Assembly: GCA_943737045.1 (NCBI GenBank)
Contig: CALSFV010000254.1
Location: 62,001 to 126,000 of the forward strand
DNA: 64,000 bases
DNA from: Parapristionchus giblindavisi
Lineage: Eukaryota; Nematoda; Chromadorea; Rhabditida; Diplogasteridae
Direction of reading: 5' to 3'
Under the pieces are notes generated by a model. The model saw only the letters and a program-made list of their open reading frames with translations, searched no databases and was not told where the DNA came from. A program made the translations under genes and the position numbers. Within the stretch, counting starts at the first letter, position 1. The number at the start of each line of letters is the position of its first letter. Shown piece after piece: positions 39,501 to 50,671 of this stretch.

Positions 39501-42500
39501 ACCATTCTTCATCATACTACAAGCGGTCTTGGTTATGATCACGTCTTCATACCTTTTGTACTATCGAATTGGGATTCGATCAGGCGTGGGGGGTTCGATC
39601 ACTACATACTCGACCGTGGTTGGCTCAAAGAGTACACAAACCTCTCGACGAGCAAAATGTAAGCTGTCCGTGGACCATTCTTCATCATACTACAAGCGGT
39701 CTTGGTTATGATCACGTCTTCATACCTTTTGTACTATCGAATTGGGATTCGATCAGGCGTGGGGGGGTTCGATCACTACAAAATCGACCCTGGTTAGCTC
39801 ATAGGGTACACAAACCTCTCGACCAGCAAAATGTAAGCTGCCCGTGGACCATTCTTCATCATACTACAAGCGGTCTTGGTTATGATCACGTCTTCATACC
39901 TTTTGTACTATCGAATGGGGACCATTCTTCATCATACTACAAGCGGTCTTGGTTATGATCACGTCTTCATACCTTTTGTACTATCGAATGGGGATTAGAT
40001 CAGGCGTGGGGGGGGGGGTTCGATCACTACAAAATCGACCCTGGTTAGCTCATAGGGTACACAAACCTCTCGACCAGCAAAATGTAAACTGCCCGTGGAC
40101 CATTCTTCATCATACTACAAGCGGTCTTGGTTATGTGCACGTCTTCATACCTTTTGTACTATCGAATTGGGATTCGATCAGGCGTGGGGGGTTCGATCAC
40201 TACAAAATCGACCCTGGTTAGCTCATAGGGTACACAAACCTCTCGACCAGCAAAATGTAAACTGCCCGTGGACCATTCTTCATCATACTACAAGCGGTCT
40301 TGGTTATGTGCACGTCTTCATTTTGTACTATCGCATGGTGATTCGATCAGGCGTGGGGGGTTCGATCACTACAAAATCGACCCTGGTTAGCTCATAGGGT
40401 ACACAAATCTCTCGAACAGCAAAATGTAGACTGCCCGTGGACCATTCTTCATTATACTACAAGCGGTCTTGGTTATGTGCACGTCTTCATACCTTTTGTA
40501 CTATCGAATGGGGATTAGATCAGGCGTGGGGGGGGGTTCGATCACTACATAATCGACCCTGGTTAGCTCATAGGGTACGCAAACCTCTCGACGAGCAAAA
40601 TGTAAGCTGCCCGTGGACATTCTTCATCATACTACAAGCGGTCTTGGTTATGATCACGTCTTCATACCTTTTGTACTATCGAATTGGGATTCGATCAGGC
40701 GTGGGGGGTTCGATCACTACAAAATCGACCCTGGTTAGCTCATAGGGTACACAAATCTCTCGAACAGCAAAATGTAGACTGCCCGTGGGCCATTCTTCAT
40801 CATACTACAAGCGGTCTTGGTTATGATCACGTCTTCATACCTTTTGTACTATTGAATTGGGATTCGATCAGGCGTGGGGGGTTCGATCACTACAAAATCG
40901 ACCCTGGTTAGCTCATAGGGTACACAAACCTCTCGACCAGCAAAATGTAAACTTCCCGTGGACCATTCTTCATCATACTACAAGCGGTCTTGGTTATGTG
41001 CACGTCTTCATTTTGTACTATCGCATGGTGATTCGATCAGGCGTGGGGGTCGATCACTACATACTCGACCGTGGTTGGCTCAAAGAGTACACAAACCTCT
41101 CGACGAGCAAAATGTAAGCTGCCCGTGGACCATTCTTCATCATACTACAAGCGGTCTTGGTTATGATCACGTCTTCATACCTTTTGTACTATCGAATTGG
41201 GATTCGATCAGGCGTGGGGGGTTCGATCACTACAAAATCGACCCTGGTTAGCTCATAGGGTACACAAACCTCTCGACCAGCAAAATGTAAGCTGCCCGTG
41301 GACCATTCTTCATCATACTACAAGCGGTCTTGGTTATGATCACGTCTTCATACCTTTTGTACTATCGAATTGGGATTCGATCAGGCGTGGGGGGTTCGAT
41401 CACTACATACTCGACCGTGGTTGGCTCAAAGAGTACACAAACCTCTCGACGAGCAAAATGTAAGCTGTCCGTGGACCATTCTTCATCATACTACAAGCGG
41501 TCTTGGTTATGATCACGTCTTCATACCTTTTGTACTATCGAATTGGGATTCGATCAGGCGTGGGGGGGTTCGATCACTACAAAATCGACCCTGGTTAGCT
41601 CATAGGGTACACAAACCTCTCGACCAGCAAAATGTAAACTGCCCGTGGACCATTCTTCATCATACTACAAGCGGTCTTGGTTATGATCACGTCTTCATAC
41701 CTTTTGTACTATCGAATTGGGATTCGATCAGGCGTGGGGGGTTCGATCACTACAAAATCGACCCTGGTTAGCTCATAGGGTACACAAACCTCTCGACCAG
41801 CAAAATGTAAACTGCCCGTGGACCATTCTTCATCATACTACAAGCGCTCTTGGTTATGTGCACGTCTTCATTTTGTACTATCGCATGGTGATTCGATCAG
41901 GCGTGGGGGGTTCGATCACTACAAAATCGACCCTGGTTAGCTCATAGGGTACACAAATCTCTCGAACAGCAAAATGTAGACTGCCCGTGGACCATTCTTC
42001 ATTATACTACAAGCGGTCTTGGTTATGTGCACGTCTTCATACCTTTTGTACTATCGAATGGGGATTAGATCAGGCGTGGGGGGGGGGGTTCGATCACTAC
42101 ATAATCGACCCTGGTTAGCTCATAGGGTACGCAAACCTCTCGACGAGCAAAATGTAAGCTGCCCGTGGACATTCTTCATCATACTACAAGCGGTCTTGGT
42201 TATGATCACGTCTTCATACCTTTGTACTATCGAATTGGGATTCGATCAGGCGTGGGGGGTTCGATCACTACAAAATCGACCCTGGTTAGCTCATAGGGTA
42301 CACAAACCTCTCGACCAGCAAAATGTAAACTGCCCGTGGACCATTCTTCATCATACTACAAGCGGTCTTGGTTATGTGCACGTCTTCATTTTGTACTATC
42401 GCATGGTGATTCGATCAGGCGTGGGGGTCGATCACTACATACTCGACCGTGGTTGGCTCAAAGAGTACACAAACCTCTCGACGAGCAAAATGTAAGCTGC

Positions 42501-45500
42501 CCGTGGACCATTCTTCATCATACTACAAGCGGTCTTGGTTATGATCACGTCTTCATACCTTTTGTACTATCGAATTGGGATTCGATCAGGCGTGGGGGGT
42601 TCGATCACTACAAAATCGACCCTGGTTAGCTCATAGGGTACACAAACCTCTCGACCAGCAAAATGTAAGCTGCCCGTGGACCATTCTTCATCATACTACA
42701 AGCGGTCTTGGTTATGATCACGTCTTCATACCTTTTGTACTATCGAATTGGGATTCGATCAGGCGTGGGGGGTTCGATCACTACATACTCGACCGTGGTT
42801 GGCTCAAAGAGTACACAAACCTCTCGACGAGCAAAATGTAAGCTGTCCGTGGACCATTCTTCATCATACTACAAGCGGTCTTGGTTATGATCACGTCTTC
42901 ATACCTTTTGTACTATCGAATTGGGATTCGATCAGGCGTGGGGGGGTTCGATCACTACAAAATCGACCCTGGTTAGCTCATAGGGTACACAAACCTCTCG
43001 ACCAGCAAAATGTAAGCTGCCCGTGGACCATTCTTCATCATACTACAAGCGGTCTTGGTTATGATCACGTCTTCATACCTTTTGTACTATCGAATGGGGA
43101 TTAGATCAGGCGTGGGGGGGGGGGGGGTTCGATCACTACAAAATCGACCCTGGTTAGCTCATAGGGTACACAAATCTCTCGAACAGCAAAATGTAGACTG
43201 CCCGTGGGCCATTCTTCATCATACTACAAGCGGTCTTGGTTATGATCACGTCTTCATACCTTTTGTACTATCGAATTGGGATTCGATCAGGCGTGGGGGG
43301 TTCGATCACTACAAAATCGACCCTGGTTAGCTCATAGGGTACACAAACCTCTCGACCAGCAAAATGTAAACTGCCCGTGGACCATTCTTCATCATACTAC
43401 AAGCGGTCTTGGTTATGTGCACGTCTTCATTTTGTACTATCGCATGGTGATTCGATCAGGCGTGGGGGGTTCGATCACTACAAAATCGACCCTGGTTTGC
43501 TCATAGGGTACACAAATCTCTCGAACAGCAAAATGTAGACTGCCCGTGGACCATTCTTCATTATACTACAAGCGGTCTTGGTTATGTGCACGTCTTCATA
43601 CCTTTTGTACTATCGAATGGGGATTAGATCAGGCGTGGGGGGGGGGGGGGTTCGATCACTACATAATCGACCCTGGTTAGCTCATAGGGTACGCAAACCT
43701 CTCGACGAGCAAAATGTAAGCTGCCCGTGGACATTCTTCATCATACTACAAGCGGTCTTGGTTATGATCACGTCTTCATACCTTTTGTACTATCGAATTG
43801 GGATTCGATCAGGCGTGGGGGGTTCGATCACTACAAAATCGACCCTGGTTAGCTCATAGGGTACACAAATCTCTCGAACAGCAAAATGTAGACTGCCCGT
43901 GGGCCATTCTTCATCATACTACAAGCGGTCTTGGTTATGATCACGTCTTCATACCTTTTGTACTATCGAATTGGGATTCGATCAGGCGTGGGGGGTTCGA
44001 TCACTACAAAATCGACCCTGGTTAGCTCATAGGGTACACAAACCTCTCGACCAGCAAAATGTAAACTGCCCGTGGACCATTCTTCATCATACTACAAGCG
44101 GTCTTGGTTATGTGCACGTCTTCATTTTGTACTATCGCATGGTGATTCGATCAGGCGTGGGGGTCGATCACTACATACTCGACCGTGGTTGGCTCAAAGA
44201 GTACACAAACCTCTCGACGAGCAAAATGTAAGCTGCCCGTGGACCATTCTTCATCATACTACAAGCGGTCTTGGTTATGATCACGTCTTCATACCTTTTG
44301 TACTATCGAATTGGGATTCGATCAGGCGTGGGGGGTTCGATCACTACAAAATCGACCCTGGTTAGCTCATAGGGTACACAAACCTCTCGACCAGCAAAAT
44401 GTAAGCTGCCCGTGGACCATTCTTCATCATACTACAAGCGGTCTTGGTTATGATCACGTCTTCATACCTTTTGTACTATCGAATTGGGATTCGATCAGGC
44501 GTGGGGGGTTCGATCACTACATACTCGACCGTGGTTGGCTCAAAGAGTACACAAACCTCTCGACGAGCAAAATGTAAGCTGTCCGTGGACCATTCTTCAT
44601 CATACTACAAGCGGTCTTGGTTATGATCACGTCTTCATACCTTTTGTACTATCGAATTGGGATTCGATCAGGCGTGGGGGGGTTCGATCACTACAAAATC
44701 GACCCTGGTTAGCTCATAGGGTACACAAACCTCTCGACCAGCAAAATGTAGACTGCCCGTGGACCATTCTTCATTATACTACAAGCGGTCTTGGTTATGT
44801 GCACGTCTTCATACCTTTTGTACTATCGAATGGGGATTAGATCAGGCGTGGGGGGGGGGGGTTCGATCACTACATAATCGACCCTGGTTAGCTCATAGGG
44901 TACGCAAACCTCTCGACGAGCAAAATGTAAGCTGCCCGTGGACATTCTTCATCATACTACAAGCGGTCTTGGTTATGATCACGTCTTCATACCTTTTGTA
45001 CTATCGAATTGGGATTCGATCAGGCGTGGGGGGTTCGATCACTACAAAATCGACCCTGGTTGGCTCATAGGGTACACAAATCTCTCGAACAGCAAAATGT
45101 AGACTGCCCGTGGGCCATTCTTCATCATACTACAAGCGGTCTTGGTTATGATCACGTCTTCATACCTTTTGTACTATCGAATTGGGATTCGATCAGGCGT
45201 GGGGGGTTCGATCACTACAAAATCGACCCTGGTTAGCTCATAGGGTACACAAATCTCTCGAACAGCAAAATGTAGACTGCCCGTGGGCCATTCTTCATCA
45301 TACTACAAGCGGTCTTGGTTATGATCACGTCTTCATACCTTTTGTACTATCGAATTGGGATTCGATCAGGCGTGGGGGGTTCGATCACTACATACTCGAC
45401 CGTGGTTGGCTCAAAGAGTACACAAACCTCTCGACGAGCAAAATGTAAGCTGTCCGTGGACCATTCTTCATCATACTACAAGCGGTCTTGGTTATGATCA

Positions 45501-46040
45501 CGTCTTCATACCTTTTGTACTATCGAATTGGGATTCGATCAGGCGTGGGGGGTTCGATCACTACAAAATCGACCCTGGTTAGCTCATAGGGTACACAAAC
45601 CTCTCGACCAGCAAAATGTAAACTGCCCGTGGACCATTCTTCATCATACTACAAGCGGTCTTGGTTATGTGCACGTCTTCATTTTGTACTATCGCATGGT
45701 GATTCGATCAGGCGTGGGGGTCGATCACTACATACTCGACCGTGGTTGGCTCAAAGAGTACACAAACCTCTCGACGAGCAAAATGTAAGCTGCCCGTGGA
45801 CCATTCTTCATCATACTACAAGCGGTCTTGGTTATGATCACGTCTTCATACCTGTTGTACTATCGAATTGGGATTCGATCAGGCGTGGGGGGTTCGATCA
45901 CTACAAAATCGACCCTGGTTAGCTCATAGGGTACACAAACCTCTCGACCAGCAAAATGTAAGCTGCCCGTGGACCATTCTTCATCATACTACAAGCGGTC
46001 TTGGTTATGATCACGTCTTCATACCTTTTGTACTATCGAA

Positions 46041-47412
46041 TTGGGATTCGATCAGGCGTGGGGGGTTCGATCACTACAAAATCGACCCTGGTTAGCTCAT
46101 AGGGTACACAAATCTCTCGAACAGCAAAATGTAGACTGCCCGTGGGCCATTCTTCATCATACTACAAGCGGTCTTGGTTATGATCACGTCTTCATACCTT
46201 TTGTACTATCGAATTGGGATTCGATCAGGCGTGGGGGGTTCGATCATTACATACACGACCGTGGTTGGCTCAAAGAGTACACAAACCTCTCGACGAGCAA
46301 AATGTAAGCTGTCCGTGGACCATTCTTCATCATACTACAAGCGGTCTTGGTTATGATCACGTCTTCATACCTTTTGTACTATCGAATTGGGATTCGATCA
46401 GGCGTGGGGGGTTCGATCACTACAAAATCGACCCTGGTTAGCTCATAGGGTACACAAACCTCTCGACCAGCAAAATTTAAACTGCCCGTGGACCATTCTT
46501 CATCATACTACAAGCGGTCTTGGTTATGTGCACGTCTTCATTTTGTACTATCGCATGGTGATTCGATCAGGCGTGGGGGTCGATCACTACATACTCGACC
46601 GTGGTTGGCTCAAAGAGTACACAAACCTCTCGACGAGCAAAATGTAAGCTGCCCGTGGACCATTCTTCATCATACTACAAGCGGTCTTGGTTATGATCAC
46701 GTCTTCATACCTTTTGTACTATCGAATTGGGATTCGATCAGGCGTGGGGGGTTCGATCACTACAAAATCGACCCTGGTTAGCTCATAGGGTACACAAATC
46801 TCTCGAACAGCAAAATGTAGACTGCCCGTGGGCCATTCTTCATCATACTACAAGCGGTCTTGGTTATGATCACGTCTTCATACCTTTTGTACTATCGAAT
46901 TGGGATTCGATCAGGCGTGGGGGGTTCGATCATTACATACACGACCGTGGTTGGCTCAAAGAGTACACAAACCTCTCGACGAGCAAAATGTAAGCTGTCC
47001 GTGGACCATTCTTCATCATACTACAAGCGGTCTTGGTTATGATCACGTCTTCATACCTTTTGTACTATCGAATTGGGATTCGATCAGGCGTGGGGGGTTC
47101 GATCACTACAAAATCGACCCTGGTTAGCTCATAGGGTACACAAACCTCTCGACCAGCAAAATTTAAACTGCCCGTGGACCATTCTTCATCATACTACAAG
47201 CGGTCTTGGTTATGTGCACGTCTTCATTTTGTACTATCGCATGGTGATTCGATCAGGCGTGGGGGTCGATCACTACATACTCGACCGTGGTTGGCTCAAA
47301 GAGTACACAAACCTCTCGACGAGCAAAATGTAAGCTGCCCGTGGACCATTCTTCATCATACTACAAGCGGTCTTGGTTATGATCACGTCTTCATACCTTT
47401 TGTACTATCGAA
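46041..47412 (+). repeat. higher-order repeat: two tandem copies of a 686 bp four-mer
   Basis: Private variants CGATCATTACATACACGACC and CAAAATTTAAAC occur in both units, 686 bp apart, and nowhere else in the array. This is the most recent-looking local duplication near the right end. Confidence 0.8.
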
Positions 47413-48591
47413 TTGGGATTCGATCAGGCGTGGGGGGTTCGATCACTACAAAATCGACCCTGGTTAGCTCATAGGGTACACAAACCTCTCGACCAGCAAA
47501 ATGTAAGCTGCCCGTGGACCATTCTTCATCATACTACAAGCGGTCTTGGTTATGATCACGTCTTCATACCTTTTGTACTATCGAATTGGGATTCGATCAG
47601 GCGTGGGGGGTTCGATCACTACAAAATCGACCCTGGTTAGCTCATAGGGTACACAAACCTCTCGACCAGCAAAATGTAAACTGCCCGTGGACCATTCTTC
47701 ATCACACTACAAGCGGTCTTGGTTATGTGCACGTCTTCATACCTTTTGTACTATCGAATGGGGATTCGATCAGGCGTGGGGGGTTCGATCACTACATAAT
47801 CGACCCTGGTTTGCTCATAGGCTACACAAACCTCTCGACCAGCAAAATGTAAGCTGCCCGTGGACCACTCTTCATCATACTACAAGCGGTCTTGGTTATG
47901 TGCACGTCTTCATTTTGTACTATCGCATGGTGATTCGATCAGGCGTGGGGGGTCGATCACTACATACTCGACCGTGGTTGGCTCATAGAGTACATAAACC
48001 TCTCGATGAGCAAAATGTAAGCTGCCCGTGGACCATTCTTCATCATACTACAAGCGGTCTTGGTTATGTGCACGTCTTCATTTTGTACTATCGCATGGTG
48101 ATTCGATCAGGCGTGGGGGGGGGGTTCGATCACTACATAATCGACCCTGGTTAGCTCATAGGGTACACAAACCTCTCGACCAGCAAAATGTAATCTGCCC
48201 GTGGACCATTCTTCATCATACTACAAGCGGTCTTGGTTATGTGCACGTCTTCATACCTTTTGTACTATCGAATGGTGATTTGATCAGGTGTGGGGGTTCG
48301 ATCACGACATAATCGACCCTGGTTAGCTCATAGAGTACACAAATCTCTCGACCAGCAAACTGTAAGCTGCCCGTGGACCATTCTTCATCATACTACAAGC
48401 GGTCTTGGTTATGTGCACGTCTTCATACCTTTTGTACTATCGAATGGGGATTCGATCAGGCGTGGGGGGTTCGATCACTACATAATCGACCCTGGTTAGC
48501 TCATAGGGCACACAAACCTCTCGACCAGCAAAATGTAAGCTGCCCGTGGACCATTCTTCATCATACTACAAGCGGTCTTGGTTATGTGCAC

Positions 48592-49058
48592 GGGCAGCTT
48601 ACATTTTACTGAAGAATGGTCTACGGGCAGCTTAAATTTTGCTAGTCGAGAGGTTTGTGTACTCTATGAGCTAACCAGGGTCGATTATGTAGTTGCCAGG
48701 GATACTGGGATACTTGGCACGGTACCAGGGGTACATCGCACTGTGCCTGGGATACTAGGATACGTGGCACGGTCCTAGGAATACTTGGCACGATGCTAAG
48801 GATACCTGTTACGGTTCCCCGGAGTACTTGGCACTGTACCAGGGATAAAGGGTTACTTGGTGCGGTTCCCGGGGTACTTGGCATTGTGCCAGGGATACTG
48901 GGATACTTGGGATGGTATGAGGGGTACTAGGCATTATGCCAGGGATACTTGAAGCGAAGGGAGGGATGCTTGGCACTGTGCCAGGGATATAGGGATACTT
49001 GGGACGATACGAAGGGTATTTGGCACTGTGCCAGGGATACAGGGATACTTGGTATGGT
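48592..49058 (-). repeat. right boundary: inverted satellite piece and inverted minisatellite
   Basis: At 48592 the array flips orientation. The stretch 48592-48688 is an inverted, shortened satellite piece (CAGCTTACATTTTACTGAAG and GAGGTTTGTGTACTCTATGA). From 48689 the minisatellite runs inverted (CCAGGGATACTGGGATACTT). About 48604-48915 is the reverse complement of about 10490-10800, including the same satellite/minisatellite junction, with one extra minisatellite unit. Confidence 0.85.
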
Positions 49059-49322
49059 GCCAAGTACCCCTGGTACTTTCCCAAGTATCCCATTATCCAT
49101 GGCACAGTGCGAAGTACCCCTGGTACCGTCCCAAGTCTCCCTGTATCCCTGCCACAGTGCCAAGTACTCCGGGTAACGTACCAGGTATCCTTAGCACCGT
49201 GCCAAGTATTCATGGCACCGTGCCAAGTATCCAAGTATCCCTGGCACAGTGCCAAGTACCCCTTTAGCCGTTCCAAGAATCCCTGTACCCCTGGCACGGT
49301 GCCAAGTATCCCTGGTACCATA
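49059..49322 (+). repeat. right minisatellite in direct orientation
   Basis: Near 49058 the minisatellite flips back to CCAAGTACCCCTGG orientation and continues to 49322. Together with the previous block it forms an imperfect palindrome centred near 49058. Confidence 0.8.
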
Positions 49323-50193
49323 ACATGCGAATATTATCTCGCCATTCTCAAGATTGCATCCGATTATGTTCATTTTCAAAGACATCATATATTTATAACG
49401 ACACCGTGTATAATTTTTGACCCTGAATAGGTCATGACGTAGATGTCTGACAAGATTACGGCGTTTCTGTTCTTCGTGTTTTGACGAGGAAATGAAGTGT
49501 GCAATAATATGACTGATTCATCAACATAAAATTAATTATATAAAATCTGAAAGCGCGTGACAGCAGCTGATTTTTGTTGTTTCGACCATATTTTTTTACA
49601 TACCGACCGATCGAGAAAATACTCTTTTTCAAAAGTCTCAGAAGATTAAAGTAATTCTCAAACTGTTTCATTGCATTTCCCGATGAATTATCTCTTTTGT
49701 TTTCATTGTTCTTTTTAATAGTATCTCTATCCAGATTAATCATATTAACATAAAGGAATACGATATGATATTTTATCTCTATTTCACCCAAAGCCTATCA
49801 CTTCCTTGAGTCGTCAGAGAGCGTTGCATGAGCGATTTTAATATTGCAAGAATAATTCCTACTTTTTAAATGGGAATCTCAGATTAGGACGACAAATTCC
49901 ATACTACATACAATTCTTTTTTATATATAAACAGTAATTCCATGAGATATATGTATGCATATATTGACATAGAGAAATATGGAAAGTTGGAAGCTAGGTG
50001 TATCGTTGAGAGACAGATGGATCAAAGAAACGATACGAGATGATACTATTCAGAAGGATTGAAAAAAGATGTTTTTGCGGATGAAGAGTAATTCGGCTCA
50101 GAAGATCTTAAGAACATGGATAGTTGGCGCCAAACAGTATTGAATGGACTCCAACATTCGCACCATCTTGTCGGGGGTCTAACTTTTCTTCTC
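49323..50193. other. AT-rich intergenic, possible retroelement scrap
   Basis: No gene was supported. On the minus strand near 50110-50190 a frame reads R-R-R-K-V-R-P-P-T-R-W followed by W-R-Q-L-S. This recalls the RP-PTRW...W tail of some non-LTR retrotransposon polyproteins, but the stretch is too short and isolated to call. Confidence 0.35.
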
Positions 50194-50492
50194 CTGCGAA
50201 CTAGGGATCCGCATTCGTGCAAATGCACAGCCGGTACGAGCATGAACGAAATAAAAATAATGAAAAGTCATTCTGCACAATTAAGACGCAGTTTTTCGTG
50301 CGATGTAATGCATGCAAATGCCAGACCAACCACCAATTTGATGAATAAAAATGATGAGAATGAATCGAATGCATTAATTTGAACGAATGAATCCTTAATT
50401 ATAATAATGAAGTCGTGCGCACGACTTTTCTTTCATTTTCATTTTGAAAATCATTTCGCACGAATGCACATTTGAGGATCCCTACTGCGAAC
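50194..50492. mobile_element. hAT-type MITE with 8 bp target-site duplication
   Basis: The element spans 50202-50484 (283 bp). Its terminal inverted repeats start TAGGGATCC and end GGATCCCTA. Subterminal words such as GCATTCGTGC and its complement GCACGAATGC are also mirrored. The flanking 8-mers at 50194-50201 and 50485-50492 are identical (CTGCGAAC). An 8 bp duplication and a TAG-type terminus are hallmarks of hAT transposition. It has no transposase and would depend on one elsewhere. It lies 180 bp upstream of the Srx gene start. Confidence 0.85.
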
Positions 50493-50671
50493 CACTCGAT
50501 CATGATATCATATCGATCAATAATAATAGTAATATAGTAATTATATTTTTAAAATATTTTTGATACTTGATGTTTGGCAAGCAAAATAATTTTAATCCTA
50601 TGACATTCTCAGCCGTCGTATTAGGAAGTGGGATTGGCTTACCAAGAGAATAGTCTCTTCATATTCCAGTG

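Larger units (their letters stand above)
10704..48592 (+). repeat. 38 kb satellite array, monomers 167-173 bp, about 220 copies
   Basis: All copies are in the same orientation. Two main monomer types alternate. The short type (167-168 bp) carries CTTCATTTTGTACTATCGCA and CTCGACCGTGGTTGGCTCAA. The long type (171-173 bp, longer when the G run grows) carries CTTCATACCTTTTGTACTAT, CGAATTGGGATTCGATCAGG and CGACCCTGGTTAGCTCATAG. Every monomer has a G run between two TTCGATCA-like words. Identity between many copies is close to 100 percent. Translated open stretches recur only because of the repeat: the monomer lengths shift frame and no frame is preserved across the array, so it is treated as noncoding. 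Two internally deleted monomers occur, at about 26142 and about 39920. Confidence 0.95.

Noticed and set aside
10704..48592. CRISPR-like direct repeat array
   Set aside because: Monomers are 167-173 bp with no unique spacers, and the surroundings are eukaryotic. It is a satellite.
10704..48592. Telomere or rDNA origin of the array
   Set aside because: No TTAGGC-type telomere repeats or rRNA sequence were seen. The array is flanked by ordinary genes on both sides.
10489..48612. Dozens of overlapping plus-strand open frames of 60-170 codons with recurring peptides (such as H-K-P-L-D-Q-Q-N-V)
   Set aside because: They recur with the satellite monomer, change frame between monomers because 167 and 173 are not multiples of three, overlap in all three frames and lack splice or start context. 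They are by-products of the repeat.
48642..49430. Open frames on both strands over the minisatellite (S-I-P-V-S-L-A-Q-C-Q type peptides)
   Set aside because: Translations of a 21 bp tandem repeat; a 21 bp period stays open in several frames automatically.
49456..49791. 111-codon minus-strand open frame
   Set aside because: Low-complexity Asn/Lys/Ile-rich, no domain, no splice partner; expected by chance in AT-rich DNA.
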